A stretch of 64,000 nucleotides of DNA from NCBI RefSeq assembly GCF_030272615.1, contig NC_081415.1, forward strand, positions 187,125,233 through 187,189,232, given 5' to 3'. The notes under the pieces are model-generated. The model worked only from the letters and a program-made list of their open reading frames with translations. It did not search any database and was not told the origin of the DNA. Shown piece after piece: positions 41,709-53,001 of this stretch (within the stretch, counting starts at the first letter, position 1; each line of letters begins with the position of its first letter). Both the position numbers and the translations under genes were made by a program. Origin of the DNA: Cryptomeria japonica (taxonomy: Eukaryota; Streptophyta; Pinopsida; Cupressales; Cupressaceae).

Positions 41709-42425
41709 TACAAGTCACTTCATAGCTTCTAGAGGGGTCAACAATTCTCTGTGACTGTAAACCCTTCCATCCCTCAAAATAGCCCTTTGTATGGAAGAAG
41801 TTTTTCTACGATTATTTAGGATTCTATGAGCAGCTGCTTGTACAATTTTCCCCACTAAAAGGGTCTCTTCATTTTCTCCAGTTAGCAGATAAAATTCATC
41901 ATCCTATGATGGCTCTTTATATGGTGTTTGCCAATCCTTAAATCCATGTACCAATTCAATCTTTATGTCAGCAAGAGTTTCTCGCTTTTTATTGGATGTC
42001 TGTTGTTCGACACTTCTAGCATATTCGTCAATATCAAGGGCCTTTAACACATGGGGATATTTTTTAACATGTTCAATTTCCATTTTTTGTGTTTCCTCAT
42101 GCATATCATCTATATCCTATCTTGCATCTTCATAGTATACATCCTTAGCCATTTTCTTGGCTGGTTCATTTGACATTGGATGAATTCTAGTATCATCCAA
42201 TGGATCCATAACATGGTTCCCAGAAGTTGCTTGCCTGGTCCCTCTAACCCTTAAAAAACCAACAACATTTATAAAGGCAAGTCACTTCATAGCTTCTAGA
42301 GGGGTGAACAATTCTTTGTGACTGTAAACCCTTCCAGCCCTCAAAATATCCCTTTGTATGGAAGCAACTTTTCTAGGTCCAAGGCCAGCTACAAATTGCA
42401 TATTTTATTTGTCAGTTGCATATTT
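41709..42425 (-). pseudogene. SPT6: Fragment of an SPT6-like transcription elongation factor gene
   Basis: The minus strand reads, in order, a helix-hairpin-helix-like piece (QFVAGLGPRK, then SIQRDILRAGRVYSHKEL), FLRVRGTRQATS, DPLDDTRIHP, EPAKKMAKDVY, HVKKYPHVLKALDIDEYARS, then GFKDWQTPYKEPS and DDEFYLLTGENEETLLVGKI. This is the order found in SPT6 between the HhH region and the S1 domain. SPT6 is a nuclear histone chaperone that travels with RNA polymerase II. The fragment has stops (42110 region, 41911 region) and only about 200 of more than 1000 residues. About 100 bp coding for the QRDILRAGRVYSHKEL block are present twice (41709-41810 and 42281-42380). Loss of introns within the fragment cannot be judged without the parent gene. 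Confidence 0.7.
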
Positions 42426-43342
42426 TGTTATGGGTTAATAGAAGTATGGGTATTGTATAGAACTTTAAAAGAATTGATGGAGTAACTGTAACATCTCCAT
42501 CAATTCAGTAAATTTATAGTGGAATTCATAGATTTAATTTCCTTTTGGTACTACACGATGGGCTCAACCCTCATGGGAGCCATATTTGTCCCCACATATA
42601 GCACTCGTGTTCATGTATTAAGCAAACTCTATAATTGATGCATATTTAATTGTTTTATCCTTCAAGTCTTTCATTAATGAACTTCAATAACAATGATCAA
42701 ATAAACCATTCTTCTCAAGTTGAATGGAACCTTTTATACCAATGCATCTATGTTTTCCTCCCCTCATGGCTCAAGACTTGACATCAGCTAAACAATCTTC
42801 TTTATGTCATAGCATTTCTCCGAAGTGCCTTTGGCATGCTTTAGATGTGTCTATATTAACTACATTGAATATATTTTTAAAGTCTCTTAGCACATTCCAT
42901 GACAAGGAAATGACTCATTTGGATTAAGGAGTACTTTCCTAAACCATTCCTTCATATTCAACAATCCCTTCCCATACCCACATCATAATCCATATCCATG
43001 TTAGTTGTAATGAGTGTTTAAAACCAACAATCAATGAATCATAGGATAGAAGAAAACTCATTATACACAAGGATAAGTATTTCAATCAGTGATTCTTAAA
43101 CATCCATTGTGATTAAACATCACATATCATAAGCCTTTTTAACAATCACTAGGGTTGTACATAATATTCAATCATATCATAGGATATAAATTATCAATAA
43201 TTATAAAGAAAGAGAAAGCCAACTATATAAGCCCAACAAGCCACCATACAAAAATAATATTTTGTAGAAAATAAAATAAACTATATGTTAACATACCATA
43301 TATATTTTATATATAAACTATATGTTGACATAGCATATATAT
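42426..43342. other. No gene seen
   Basis: AT-rich flank up to the next LTR; duplicated ATATGTTGACATA-type words at 43275-43330. Confidence 0.5.
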
Positions 43343-44776
43343 TGTACTCACATAAATATGTCTAGTTTAAGTAAATGAATATTTGATATTTATTTGATTA
43401 AAAACCCACTAGCCAATAGTTAAGTAAATGAATATTTAATTAATTCATCTTCTAACATTCTCCTATTAATTAAATAAATTATTCAATTTATTTTAATTAA
43501 TTCATTAAACCAAATTCACAATCAATTAAATGAATAAATCTTATTTATTTCATTTAATCCCCTTTCCTCTTTTAAATAAATAAATAAAAACATTTATTTA
43601 AATCATTAAATCCCCCCCACTTGCATTCTCCTAAAAATGCAAGTTGCAACCACAAGTTGAAATAAAGTAATTTTATTTTAATTAAAATCTTATTTTCCCT
43701 CACCCACCAAATCCACTTGCAAGCCTAATCCCCTTCTAGATTCTTCTAACCCCTTTCTAATTAGCCTAATCCATCCCCTAATTATTGTCACATTCCTAAG
43801 CAACTTGAAGTCACTTCTCAAAGACTCCAAAGTCTTTGAAAAGCATTTAATGCTTTATGTGTTCAACAAGCCAAACCTCTAAAGTTTTCCAAACCACTAA
43901 TGGCTCTTACATGACCATTAATGGCACCTACATAACCATTTATGGTTAATTCCACTTGCACTCATGTGTCTTCTCAAGCATTTATTGCTTTGACCATGGT
44001 TATCCCTTTAACCTTTGCATAAGAGTTTATCCATTGGATAAAAGCATTATTCTTTGGATAATGATTTATTCACTCAACCTAACCTTAAACTTAACCCCCA
44101 AGTTGACTCCTAGGTCATGTCAAACATTTAATGCTTATTCTCTCTCCTCTCAACCCATCTCATGTTGACACTTGCCATCCTGGGATTGGGTTGAAAGTCC
44201 TCACATGGATTGAATATCATTCAATCCTGACCCTTATTGAGATTATTGAATCTCAACCATCCGTTGCTCCATTTTTTCTATAAATAGAGCCCATTTCTTC
44301 ATACTCCAGATCCTGAAAAATTGTATGCATTTAATCTATAGTCAATTTTAGAGAGAGCATTTAGCATAAATCACATATATTATCATTTTGGACTAAAATA
44401 AATCTTAGATCTTTTTCATAATATATCTAATTAGTTTGTTTTACACTTGCATAGCGTAGTTAAAACATTTCAAATCTTGAACCTCCATAAGCATCCATAG
44501 TGCAAAAAGCTGCTAAGAGCTACACTAATTTGGAACCTGAAGAGGAGAGGAACAAGGGAGAAGGAGCTAAGAGCATGAGAGAAGGCATTTGGAGATGCCT
44601 TGTTGTATTTACTTCCATAGTTAAATATCTTATCATGTTTTTAGTGTCTCTTTTGATATGCCTGCTTAGATTAGTTTTTGGTTGAATAACACTAACTTTG
44701 ATCTTTGTTGCTTGTGTTTTTATGTGTTATTCCACCATAGGTTCTAGTCTAACCTCGTCCATTTTGCAGAGCATCA
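43343..44776 (+). repeat. LTR of a diverged Tat-family relative, 1434 bp
   Basis: Starts TGTACTCACATAAATATG and ends GCAGAGCATCA. It aligns along its length with the LTR at 6116-7554, with many substitutions and small gaps. TATA box at 44279-44286. Directly followed by a primer site, so it is a 5' LTR. No partner LTR in the window. Confidence 0.9.
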
Positions 44777-44778
44777 TT

Positions 44779-44798
44779 TGGTGAACCCGACGTGAATC
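44779..44798 (+). other. Primer-binding site, tRNA-Trp
   Basis: TGGTGAACCCGACGTGAATC starts two bases after the LTR end. It is complementary to the 3' end of plant cytosolic tRNA-Trp(CCA), including the terminal CCA, as I know that tRNA. This is the primer site missing from the element at 6116. Confidence 0.85.
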
Positions 44799-44873
44799 CA
44801 AAACTAACCTTTTTTGAAAAACTAACTTTTTGAATGTTTTAATTGACACACAGGTCGCACTTTAGCACCGTTG

Positions 44874-45203
44874 ACCACGCTTTAGCACCTTCGAAAGTTG
44901 GCATTTTAGCGCTTTTGTTGGCTAGTTAGCGCCATTGTCCTCTATTTAGCACCTTTGTAATAGTTTTAGTGCTATTTTCACTCTTCTAGTGCGTTTGCGC
45001 TCTCTGTTTGGAAGATATTTCATTCTATGTAATAGTTTTTAAGTTTCTTTGTTGTTTCAGCACTTTTGTTGTTCTTTTCGTGTTTTTGTTGTTCTTTTAG
45101 CACTTTTGTTGTTGTTTGAGCACTTTTTTTGTTGTTTTAGCACTTTTGTTGTTCTTTTAGCGCTTTTCTTCTTTTAGCGCTTTTGTTTACATAGAAAAGC
45201 GCT
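44874..45203. repeat. 20-bp-phased AGC(G/A)C array in the leader
   Basis: Cores at 44908, 44928, 44948, 44968 and 44988, then 45059, 45099, 45119, 45139, 45159, 45176 and 45198, almost all on an exact 20-base step. Forms are AGCGCT, AGCACT, AGCACC, AGTGCT and AGCGCC. The unit is close to AGCACTTTTGTTGTTCTTTT. It is a relative of the array at 21474-21761 but on the opposite strand relative to the element. Confidence 0.85.
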
Positions 45204-45354
45204 ATTGTAACAGAGAGTTGTAAAAAGGGCTTTTTGTAACCGATAATATTTTTTTTAGGCTTGTGGAAGCCCACCATGTTTTTGGATTTTTCTAACTGTT
45301 CGTTTTGTGTGTGGGTTTTAAACTAATCCCTTTATGTAATTAGCAATCAAAAAC

Positions 45355-45600
45355 ACTTCTTTTGGTGCTTAAAAATCAACAAAAACAAATTTTATTTCCT
45401 TGCAAGTTAGGTTCATTTCTTTTGGCACTTAAAAATCAACAAAACAATTTTGTTTACTTGCAAGTTAGGATTCAAATCTTCATTTTGGTGCTCTAAAAAT
45501 CAACAAAACAAATTTGCTTTCATTGCAAGTTAGGGATACACTCTATTTTGGTGCTTAAAACAAGACCAGACAAAATTTATTTCTTGCATCAAACTAAAAA
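45355..45600 (+). repeat. Tandem repeat of about 62 bp, four units, in the leader
   Basis: TTTTGGTGCTTAAAAATCAA-type starts at about 45360, 45419, 45483 and 45545, each followed (first three) by TTGCAAGTTAGG. Units differ in several positions. Confidence 0.85.
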
Positions 45601-46838
45601 TTCACAATCAACATTTCAACTTATTGTGCAAGTTAAAAAGAATCCCCAAATTTGTCAAAGTTGTTCTCAAAATGATTTACTTCATGCATACGTGCTTCAA
45701 TTTCAGTTGACCAGGATTTCAAATTCTAGTTTACTCAAACATATTACCTTTGAAGTTAAAAAGAACATCATGGTTGTTGTAGCAACATCTCCAAATAGAT
45801 AGAAGCATCATTGCAATGACAAGTTAAAAAGAACAAGTGTCTTTTGTGTTTGGCACACTTGTGCACAAGAGTTTGTCGAGTGGTCCTACTTCTAACACAC
45901 ACTATCCTCTCCCTTGGCTCTCATGGTCCTATGTGCAAGAGAAAAGTGTTAGTAACACTCAAGTTTTATCTTTTTAAGAGAGGCCTGCCAAGATACACAT
46001 CACTCTTGGGAATGACCTCGTGTGGTAAATCCTTCGAGCCACTATAGAAATCAAGTGTGAGCAAAAGCTGTAGCCTTGGGTATAGTTGTTCCTACAGTGT
46101 AACTTGCCGAAAGGACAAATGGGCCCCACCACTAGTTACAAGGCTCTTAAGTGAGTCACTGGAGAATGAACTTATGTCCAAAAACATCGAACATTACTAA
46201 ACACCTTTAAGTAGTAGCCCAACCATTCTATTGATTTAGGATTTTTGTGATTAAATTCAGTGCAAGAGAGTAGATGGTTTTGCTCCCAAGATACTCACCA
46301 TACATATTTCCTTGAGTAGAAACATAGCTTTTTGAAAAGTCACTTGTGGCTTGATGAAAGTGGTGACTCCCCCATCATAGGGATCATCTATTTTTTATGC
46401 TCGTGCAAGACTTAGTATATCACATCCTTACCTACCACGATGAGATTCATAAGGTATGTAGTACCAAAGTTGAAGAAATATCAAGATGTGGGCTGAATTT
46501 ATTGCAATTGGCCATTTGACCTTAGGGATAAAAAGTGTTTGAAGTGTTTTCATTTAGTCAAGACCAGTGCAAATTGAGCTGACTTTGGGCTTTGGAAAAA
46601 CACCTAAAAATCATTTAAAGGAAAGGGTCATAAAAGTTCAAAGATTGGGTTGATCTAGACCCACACTTATTTGTGCCTTTTGAGGCAACATTCTTGTGTT
46701 TGTGTGCTTGCTTTGTTTTCTTGTCAAAGAAAAAATCAAACATCTTATTCCAAAACAAGTATCCATGCAGCACAAAAATAGTTTCAAATACCAAACAAAA
46801 GATCAAAAACAAAGTACAAGAACAAGGTATCAAAATAT
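45601..46838 (+). other. Remaining leader of the diverged relative
   Basis: No convincing ORF before 46839. From about 46497 on the sequence aligns with 7558-7891 of the main element (GGCCATTTGACC, GTGTTTGAAGT, GGGTTGATCTAGACCC). Confidence 0.55.
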
Positions 46839-47222
46839 ATGACCATTCTTCATATCTTGAGAAAGAAGAATATTCATCAACTTGTCAACTTAAAGAGAAG
46901 ACCATTAAGTTCAAAAGCTCTCATCAAAAGAAGGAGATTCTTTTATCTCAATAGACAAATCTTTGTCTCTCATAGAGCTTTTCTACGTCACATGTGTCTC
47001 TGTCTTCAAGGGAAATCAAATGAGTTTGATCAAGAGTCATTAAACCACAGAGCTTTTATGCAATTTAGAGCTTTGAGTTATCACAATAACAAAGGAGGCA
47101 AAAACATACCTGACTTCTTTCCAGACATTTGCTTCACTTATAACATAGCTAGGGAAGAACCACCAACTCCCGAAAGAGAAGAGGTTGAATTTGTTCCATT
47201 TGTAACACAGAGCTTTTATTGA
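46839..47222 (+). CDS. Pre-gag ORF, basic 127-aa protein (diverged copy)
   Basis: Same length, same start (MTILHILRKK) and same end (PFVTQSFY, TGA) as the ORF at 7892-8275. Middle blocks LKRRPLSSKALIKRR and LNRQIFVSHR are kept almost unchanged. Differences fall mostly at third codon positions. The rest of the element is missing, so the ORF survives as part of a dead copy, but its pattern shows that it was coding in the family. Unknown function. Confidence 0.6.
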   Translation: MTILHILRKKNIHQLVNLKRRPLSSKALIKRRRFFYLNRQIFVSHRAFLRHMCLCLQGKSNEFDQESLNHRAFMQFRALSYHNNKGGKNIPDFFPDICFTYNIAREEPPTPEREEVEFVPFVTQSFY

Positions 47223-47553
47223 AGTTAAACATTTCATCCATTCTCACATACACATATCAACCCGTTTCAACTCTCAAAACATAAAGAGGTCTTGTCCAAA
47301 GTTCCTTTAGTAATTGCTTGAATCAAACACAAAACATATCACTTTTTAGAGTGTCTCTACATCTAGGATCAACTCATTCTAAGAGGCATTTCTACGTAGG
47401 TTAAAACTAGTGTATTCCTATCCTTCAAAATAATTACAATAAATACATCTTTATTTCTTTCTTTATGCAATTAAGTAAAATCTGCAACTAAGGTAAAATC
47501 TGCATCTCCTAGCTTTCTTTCCCAAGCAACCAGCATTTAAAATTTAAGGGTTG
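47223..47553. other. End of the diverged relative, truncated
   Basis: Homology to the main element (8276-8490) fades out after TTAAAACTAGT at about 47410. Gag is absent. The dispersed repeat follows. Confidence 0.55.
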
Positions 47554-48563
47554 TGACCATGGGGTGATCACCTCCCAGCCTAGGCTTACTAAAAGCCACC
47601 CCTGAGCTTGGAGAACCAAATCCTAGACGAGGTTACAATCAAGCAAACACAAACAAGCAAGGGGAAAACAAAACACAACAAACACAATTGCCTTCCCAAG
47701 CTAAAACTTCATCACAAAATGTGATGTTTTACTAGGGTGGAAGTGGACCAAGTACCCTAGAGGAGATCTACTAGATAGTAACTCATAGCCAACTCATGGC
47801 ATCCAAGAAAACACAATAAAACTCATCTTAACCCCCATATCCTTATGACCCCCCAAAGGCATACTTGCCATATTTTCTCCCCTTATGACCCCCAATGAAA
47901 TAACACAAATATACAGCAAGGGTCACATGGACATACCCTTGAGATCACTCTCATAATGAGAGCCTCTCACTCTAAGGCTACCAAACGCCTTCCACCCTAA
48001 AGACCATTTTACCCTCCCAAGACACAATAAAATGCATAACAAGGTAAAGGAAGAAACCACATAAAAATTTTCACAATACAATACAATTTACACACATGCA
48101 AACATTTACGTTTATGAATAAAATACGATACATACGGGGTGTTGTCTCTCCAAATAGACAACCCCTAGTTTTACGAACGTACATAGGTCTAGGCTCGGTT
48201 CTCAAAATAATTTCCATGGTCACACGGACAATTTTCCTACACATCTCACTTGCACATTAGTAATTCCAAAAATCACGTATAATATTATCCAAAAGAACAC
48301 AATTCAAACATTGCATAAAATTCCAACTATATAAATCAAGTATCCAATTTTCTGATATACATCCACATACAAGCATCTACTAAATGGCATCATCTATAAA
48401 TGAAGTACTACAAATCAAGGTAAATGACATAATCATATCACTGTTATCCACCATATGAGATCATATAAAATCTATGTCCAAAATGCATCACAATATAGTA
48501 TCCAAAATAGGTCCAACATGAAAATAACAAAAATGTTATGATGGGTCGGGGTAGGGCCTCACA
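47554..48563. repeat. Dispersed repeat with TG...CA ends, short copy
   Basis: Same ends as 25961-27966 (TGACCATGGG ... GGGTAGGGCCTCACA) but 1010 bp long. It ends exactly where Gag-like coding sequence resumes in mid-gene (48564), which looks like an insertion or recombination boundary. No flanking 5-bp duplication. Confidence 0.6.
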
Positions 48564-49206
48564 GACTAGAAGACTTAATGAAAGCGCTGATGAAAATTTG
48601 AGGCTTGGTCATGAAAATGATATGCTTAAGACATATTTGATTCACATGCAACATGATAAAGAGGAATTTATAAGACAAGTTAACATTCTGGAAATTGAGT
48701 TGGTCATTGCAAATGAATACAAAGACAAATTCAAGAAAAGTTCAATGAAGCTTGATGATATGCTAAAAGGTCAGAAACCTAATGGAGATACAATTGGACT
48801 TGGATTTCAACATGGAGAAAGTTTCAGGACTGCAAACAATCAAGATCACAACTAACCAGTAAGACAACCTAATGCCTATAAATTCAATGGAAAATATTTT
48901 ATTTGCAACAAATTTGGTCATAGAGAAAGTAATTGCAGATTTAGGAATAATTAGAATACAAATTTACCCACCAATCAATGCTCCAAATGCAATAAAATTG
49001 GACATAACTCATACAATTACAGAATGGATGTAAAATGCTATGCTTGTGGTAGATTTGGACACTTATCTAATCAATGCAAAACACAAATCGGTCAAGGTTA
49101 TGGAAAAGCTATTCAGAGGAACAATTTAACTTGTTATGCATGTAATAAGATTGGGCATATTGTAAGATTTTGCAGAAGTAAGATTGCACTGGTGAACAAT
49201 AAATAA
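48564..49206 (+). pseudogene. Gag with CCHC zinc knuckles (5' truncated, with stops)
   Basis: First part (48571-48853) is a coiled-coil-rich Gag segment (LRLGHENDMLKTYL...). After a stop, four knuckles follow: a degenerate first one (FICNKFGHRESNC), CSKCNKIGHNSYNC, CYACGRFGHLSNQC and CYACNKIGHIVRFC, the last three with full CX2CX4HX4C spacing. The ORF 49024-49206 holds the last two. CCHC knuckles bind RNA during packaging. The second copy (53934-54950) has the missing N-terminal part. Confidence 0.75.
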
Positions 49207-49662
49207 TCTAATGACAAAGGCAAGGAAAAAGTGGATGAAATCAAGCAAGAATTTTATAACAATGGATTAAGAAGAGAGATCAGAGAATTGATGAATCTGT
49301 CTCTGCACCGGTAGAACAGGGTAACCCTCCACTAGTAGGAGATTATTCATATAACTAAGGACTAATCCTTAGAGGCATGCCAACAAGTTAAAAATCATGC
49401 ATTTACCCTTGATTGATGGTAAGAAGTTATGATTCTTCTTTACCGACATATATGTGGCATTTTTCACTTCACCGACGAAGCATTTATTGCAGCTGTAACT
49501 TAATTTTTGGTTATAAAGAAACTGTAACTTCTCATTTCAACTCACCCAAGAATTCAAGGATTCAAGAGAGTGAAATTGAGAAAAAGAATTATATAGGTGA
49601 AGCAGCAAAGGTCTTTTCAAAGCATTCAAGGTTTTCACAGTTAAGAGGTATTTATCTTTGCA

Positions 49663-52600
49663 ATGGCTTCCTCATCCTCTATTCCTATATTTGTAGCAAA
49701 CCCTACCATTGTGGAGAATATAAAATGACCTTGACCCATTTTCAAAATTATCCCTAAAATAGAAAAACTAGATGACTCTATTGGTGCATTTTCTAAAATC
49801 TTGAAGGGATTCGCGTTTGCTGAAGACCCTAGGGCATACATACGTTGCAACATAGAGATTTTAGGAACTAAAGATCTAAAGAACATGTATATGAATGAAA
49901 TCACTAATAAGAATGGGGTAGTGAATGCAGAACATAAGATTGTTGAGGATTTAGGTTTCAAAGATATCCTCCATATATCAGAATTTACAGATGAAGTCAT
50001 TTGGCTATGTCCTTAGCAGGGTTCATGGCGAATTTATATGGCTGGACTCAGTATTTGAGATTACCAAAGAAGCTATAAGGGTTGTTACTGGTTTACCCTC
50101 CACCAGTTCCAGACCTGACAAGAATAACAAAATCCCTAACAAAGAGGTTATGAGGTTAACCGGTGCTACATTTAACAACTGGTCACTTAGGGTCAATGAT
50201 ATAAAGGATAAAAATGTTAAATTTGCTAGCATGGTCATTGGTTATAAAGTTGGTCATACTAATAGGTTGAATTTTGTATCAAGTTCTTGTATTCACAGTG
50301 CTCATGAAATGATTTTGAACAATGCTAAGATTGATATTTGTGAATGGCTAAAGGATGAACTGTTAGAAAATTTGCACAAAATCAAAGGTGATAAGAAAGG
50401 AACCTTCAAATTTGGAAAACTGATTTTATGTCTAATGCTTTACTTTTCTAAAGAGATCCCCAGTATAGGACATAAGGATTTTGCCTATGATATTTATGTT
50501 GGAAAAAAAATGGAGGCAATTACCGGTATGGGATCTAACAGTGATGATTTGGTGAAAGATTACTTGAAGAACTTCTAAGATAAAATGAAACAAAGGGAAA
50601 AGATTTAACAAAGCATCATAGATAAATATGATAAGCAAATATTCTTTGTAGTAAAAAGAGATTAAATTTTTGGTAATGCTGAAACAATAGAGAAGGTAGT
50701 TGACATGCAAAAATAGAGGAAGAAAAGAGAAAAGCTAATGAAAGATGCTTCAAAATTGGTTCAGGAAGTGACAAAAGGATTAATGAATATTAGTGGTATT
50801 ACTGGTAGTGTGAAAAGTCAATTGAAGCAGAAACCGGTAGCTCACATTTCCCTTGTGGCTACTTCTTCTGATTCTGACACTGATTAGGCAGTAAAATTCA
50901 AGAGAGTGGATAGGAAGAAAAGAAAACCCTCACCGGCACCTGCTCCATCTCCCAAGAAGTCAAGGACACAAATAAAGAAGCAACATGTTGTAAGAGATCC
51001 CAGTGGTCAGAAGAAGAAGAAGGTCACTCCAAAGAAGAAATCAAAACCTAAGGCACCAAACACTCTTTCACCAGAAGAGTTAATAAATGAAATCAACCAA
51101 GAAGGTAACCTTTCAAATGTAAATAAATTTTATCATTCTTTCAATGATTCTGATAAGGAAACCATAGAGGAAAGAATTATTTTATATCTAGATATATACA
51201 AGAGGGAACTCATTGAAGTTATAGATGTTTTGTTGAATGATTTATATTTGAGGTTAGAGGCTAAAAGAATGTCAATAATGGAGTCAGACAAGAAACTAAA
51301 GGTAGAAGCTCTACTTGTTGTACATCTTGTTAACTCCCAGTAGGAAATTCATGATTTAATATCAGAGGCAAATAGAACAGGTTTTGTGAGTGGTCACCGA
51401 CAAGTCAGTCTTATGGCTAGTAGAGTCAAAGAAATAGTAGATGAAACAATAGACAAATGCGACATATTTTTTGTTGAGAGAGTGAAGAAAGAAGAAAAGG
51501 ACCGATAGAAGGTAGACAAATATTTTGCTAACGTATACCAAAAGGTTGATAAGGGTAAAGGGAAAATTGGCAATATACTGGATATCATAGTTAAAGATAT
51601 CCTACCTCCACCAGTACATGACACCCCTCTGGTAGTAGCAGAGGCATGGACACAAACTGAAATTGATCTTGAAGAAGAGAAGTCAGAGGAAATGATGAGA
51701 GATGAAACTAATTTGGAGTCAGACATTATTTTTACTATGAATGTGGACAATCGGGACTTCAACATTGTCATGGATAAGGAAACTTATCAGCCTAACACTG
51801 AAACACCAGTAGAAGCAGAAACAAAAACCAGAACTCGAAAAGAACATGAATAGAGTATATCAAAACCAGTAGATAGAAAGGTTGAAATATAGAATGAGAA
51901 TAAGGAAGAGGTTAAAGATGGAAACAAGAGTGTAGAAGTGGTTAAGGATTCCACAGATGAGAAGAAACCAACTGTGGAACCTCACACTCCACCTAGCACT
52001 TCCACTATGGACTAGAAACCTACTAATGTGATAGATGTACGTTTAGATTCCATAAGGAAGATCACTGAATGCAATGCCTTAGCATTTATGGCCATTGATG
52101 ATTCTTTATCAATTTTGCAACTCATTGCACCGAATTGTAAGATAGATCATATTTCTGGATCTTTAGGTAAATTGGACATATTGTCCAAATTCATTGCTTC
52201 AAATATTCAAACTGTAGATAAAATTAATGAAGAGACTATTAAGGAAAGGATGAATAAGGAGAAAAATGAATTCTTTGATAAGACTATTAAGGACTTTGCA
52301 AAGAAGATTGATTCTTTATTACCGGTACTTAATTGCACTATTATGAAATATAAAGAATTGTATAAGGAAGTATGCAAGCCTCACCACCTAACAGAAGGCA
52401 TTGATAAGGAGATAAGGAAAACACAAAAAGAGATTGATGATATAGCAGATAATATGATTGTTTCTTTGGAACTTACTCATTTTTGGATCAGGAAATGACA
52501 GTTTTTGAGGAAAAGAATGAGAAATTAGAGAAGGAGAAAGCAAGGATAAGAATGAAATCTCAGGAGTTGAAAAATAAACTTGGTCCTAGATTGGGCAATC

Positions 52601-52800
52601 TTCTAACACACCGGATTGAGTTGTCTAAAGCAACTATTCAAGGAGAAAGATCATAGGAGAAATAGATGCATTATCTGACCAGAATGATTAGACAGACTGA
52701 AACAATTATTTCTAATAGCACCAAATTTATGCAGAGTCTTAATCTGATTTTGGTGGATATGTTTCAGATTGTAAATAACCGATTACAGGCTTTAAGGTAA
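49663..52800 (+). pseudogene. Second coding region of the gag-only element, unknown function
   Basis: From an ATG at 49663 (MASSSSIPIFV) the frame meets TGA at about 49726 and then resumes in pieces. The best block is 49991-50578, containing HGEFIWLDSVFEITKEAIRV, TGLPSTSSRPDKNNK, CIHSAHEM and GTFKFGKLILCLMLYFSKEI. 50906-51343 is Lys/Pro-rich with nuclear-localisation-like KKRKP and KKKKVTPKKK. 52028-52498 is Glu/Lys-rich and likely coiled coil. I do not recognise a family with certainty; the first block vaguely resembles plant transposon-associated proteins. About ten stops or shifts break it. Confidence 0.5.
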
Positions 52801-52988
52801 AATTTTGGAATTATTTTATTCATTTTTACATCCTTTGTCATTGATGTCAAAGGGGGAGTAGTGTATTGAGAAAAATGTACAGAAGGGATCATTTGCTCAG
52901 GGGGAGCACTCTCATTTTTGGATCAGTTTTTGAACTTCACTTTGGATATCAGTTTTTGGATTTTTCTCATGAGTGTTGCCATCAATGC

Positions 52989-53001
52989 CAAAGGGGAATA
53001 T
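52989..53001 (+). other. Polypurine tract of the gag-only family
   Basis: CAAAGGGGAATAT precedes the LTR start. A second purine run (CAAAGGGGGAG) lies 140 bases upstream at about 52848. Confidence 0.6.

Larger units (their letters stand above)
48564..53001 (+). mobile_element. Internal region of a gag-only retrotransposon, copy 1
   Basis: Starts in mid-gag, holds zinc knuckles, then a long second coding region, and ends with a purine-rich tract (AAAGGGGAATAT) directly before the LTR at 53002. Over 4.4 kb I find no protease, reverse transcriptase, RNase H or integrase motif, so the family would need proteins from another element. Confidence 0.7.
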
